64,000 nt of DNA from the NCBI RefSeq assembly GCF_900115695.1, contig NZ_FOXK01000006.1, forward strand, positions 186,001 to 250,000, given 5' to 3'. The notes below the pieces were generated by a model. That model did not search any database, had not been told where the DNA came from, and saw nothing but the letters and a program-made list of their open reading frames with translations. Position 1 is the first letter of the stretch; each line of letters starts with the position of its first letter. A program made the position numbers and the translations under genes. Source of the DNA: Ectopseudomonas toyotomiensis. GTDB lineage: Bacteria; Pseudomonadota; Gammaproteobacteria; Pseudomonadales; Pseudomonadaceae. Shown here one piece after another: positions 63,739-64,000 of the stretch.

Positions 63739-64000
63739 TCAGCCAGCGCGCCATTCACTCAGCCGCGAGCGCAAACGCGCCGCGCACTGGCTGTGCAACT
63801 GGCTAACACGTGACTCGCTAACCCCCAGCACTTCACCGATTTCCTTCAAGTTCAGTTCTTCATCGTAATACAGCGCCAGCACCAGACGCTCGCGCTCCGG
63901 CAAACCGGCGATGGCATCGGCCAAGGCCGCCTGGAAGCGTTCGTCTTCGAGGTCCCGCGAAGGTTCGAGGTGAGTGTGTCCGGCGTCTTCGCGCAACCCG
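63739..64000 (-). CDS. fliA: Flagellar sigma factor FliA, C-terminal part
   Basis: The gene continues past the window edge. About 87 residues of its C-terminus are visible: a linker, then sigma region 4 (DERFQAALADAIAGLPERERLVLALYYDEELNLKEIGEVLGVSESRVSQLHSQCAARLRSRL) with the SESRVSQLHSQ recognition helix typical of sigma-28. FliA directs late flagellar and chemotaxis promoters. It ends 99 bases before cheY and shares its strand. Confidence 0.92.
   Translation of the reverse strand, partial: GLREDAGHTHLEPSRDLEDERFQAALADAIAGLPERERLVLALYYDEELNLKEIGEVLGVSESRVSQLHSQCAARLRSRLSEWRAG

Overview
The window is a stretch of Pseudomonas chromosome. The evidence is high GC content, the gene families, and a gene order that I recall closely matching P. 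aeruginosa PAO1: the fliA-che-mot-par block, ccmABCDEFGHI, the pyk-ttuD-glxR-hyi-gcl block, purine catabolism, alkB2, smc-zipA-ligA. The species was not determined; a non-aeruginosa member such as the P. mendocina/oleovorans group is a guess. There are no rRNA or tRNA genes, phage genes, insertion sequences or CRISPR arrays.

Layout. (1) 1-2.5 kb: end of an isochorismatase-family hydrolase, a small membrane protein, an Smr-domain protein, folE and a glutaredoxin-like protein. (2) 2.7-10.3 kb, minus strand: gntR-smc, zipA and ligA. (3) 10.5-11.7 kb: alkane monooxygenase alkB2, divergent from that gntR. (4) 11.9-41.7 kb: a nearly continuous purine-to-pyruvate region. XdhABC and GuaD take guanine, hypoxanthine and xanthine to urate. 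PuuD, UraH and UraD oxidise urate to allantoin, PuuE opens allantoin, and AllA splits ureidoglycolate. Gcl, Hyi, GlxR, TtuD and Pyk then carry glyoxylate to pyruvate. Three nucleobase permeases, a Tsx-like porin and a urea transporter move substrates and waste. A moaA copy may supply molybdenum cofactor to XdhAB. No allantoicase gene is present between uraD and allA or elsewhere in the window. (5) 41.7-44.6 kb: a secreted hypothetical protein, a voltage-gated-type potassium channel and a DASS-family dicarboxylate transporter. (6) 44.7-52.1 kb, minus strand: ccmABCDEFGHI plus a trailing lipoprotein gene, almost entirely coupled by 4-base overlaps. (7) 52.2-64 kb: FliK-like and FlhB-tail-like genes, then on the minus strand fliA (partial), cheY, cheZ, cheA, cheB, motC, motD, parC, parP, cheW and a DUF2802-type gene.

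The most interesting signal is regulatory. Two palindrome families recur in the promoters of the purine region. One, TTGTATACAA-like, is probably read by the GntR/FCD regulator encoded at 18547-19314. The other, TTGACC-N4-GGTCAA-like, resembles the E. coli RutR site and is probably read by the RutR-like TetR regulator encoded at 32446-33090. Both kinds sit together upstream of the AzgA-type permease, the NCS1 permease, moaA/tetR and gcl. This suggests one regulon under two repressors.

A dispersed palindromic repeat of the REP/REPIN kind (arm GTAGGGTGCGCC) occurs seven times, mostly just 3' of genes, and a second REP type (GTAGGAGC arm) occurs at least three more times. Coordinates and motifs were read by eye. 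Functional calls rest on family recognition, not on database searches.
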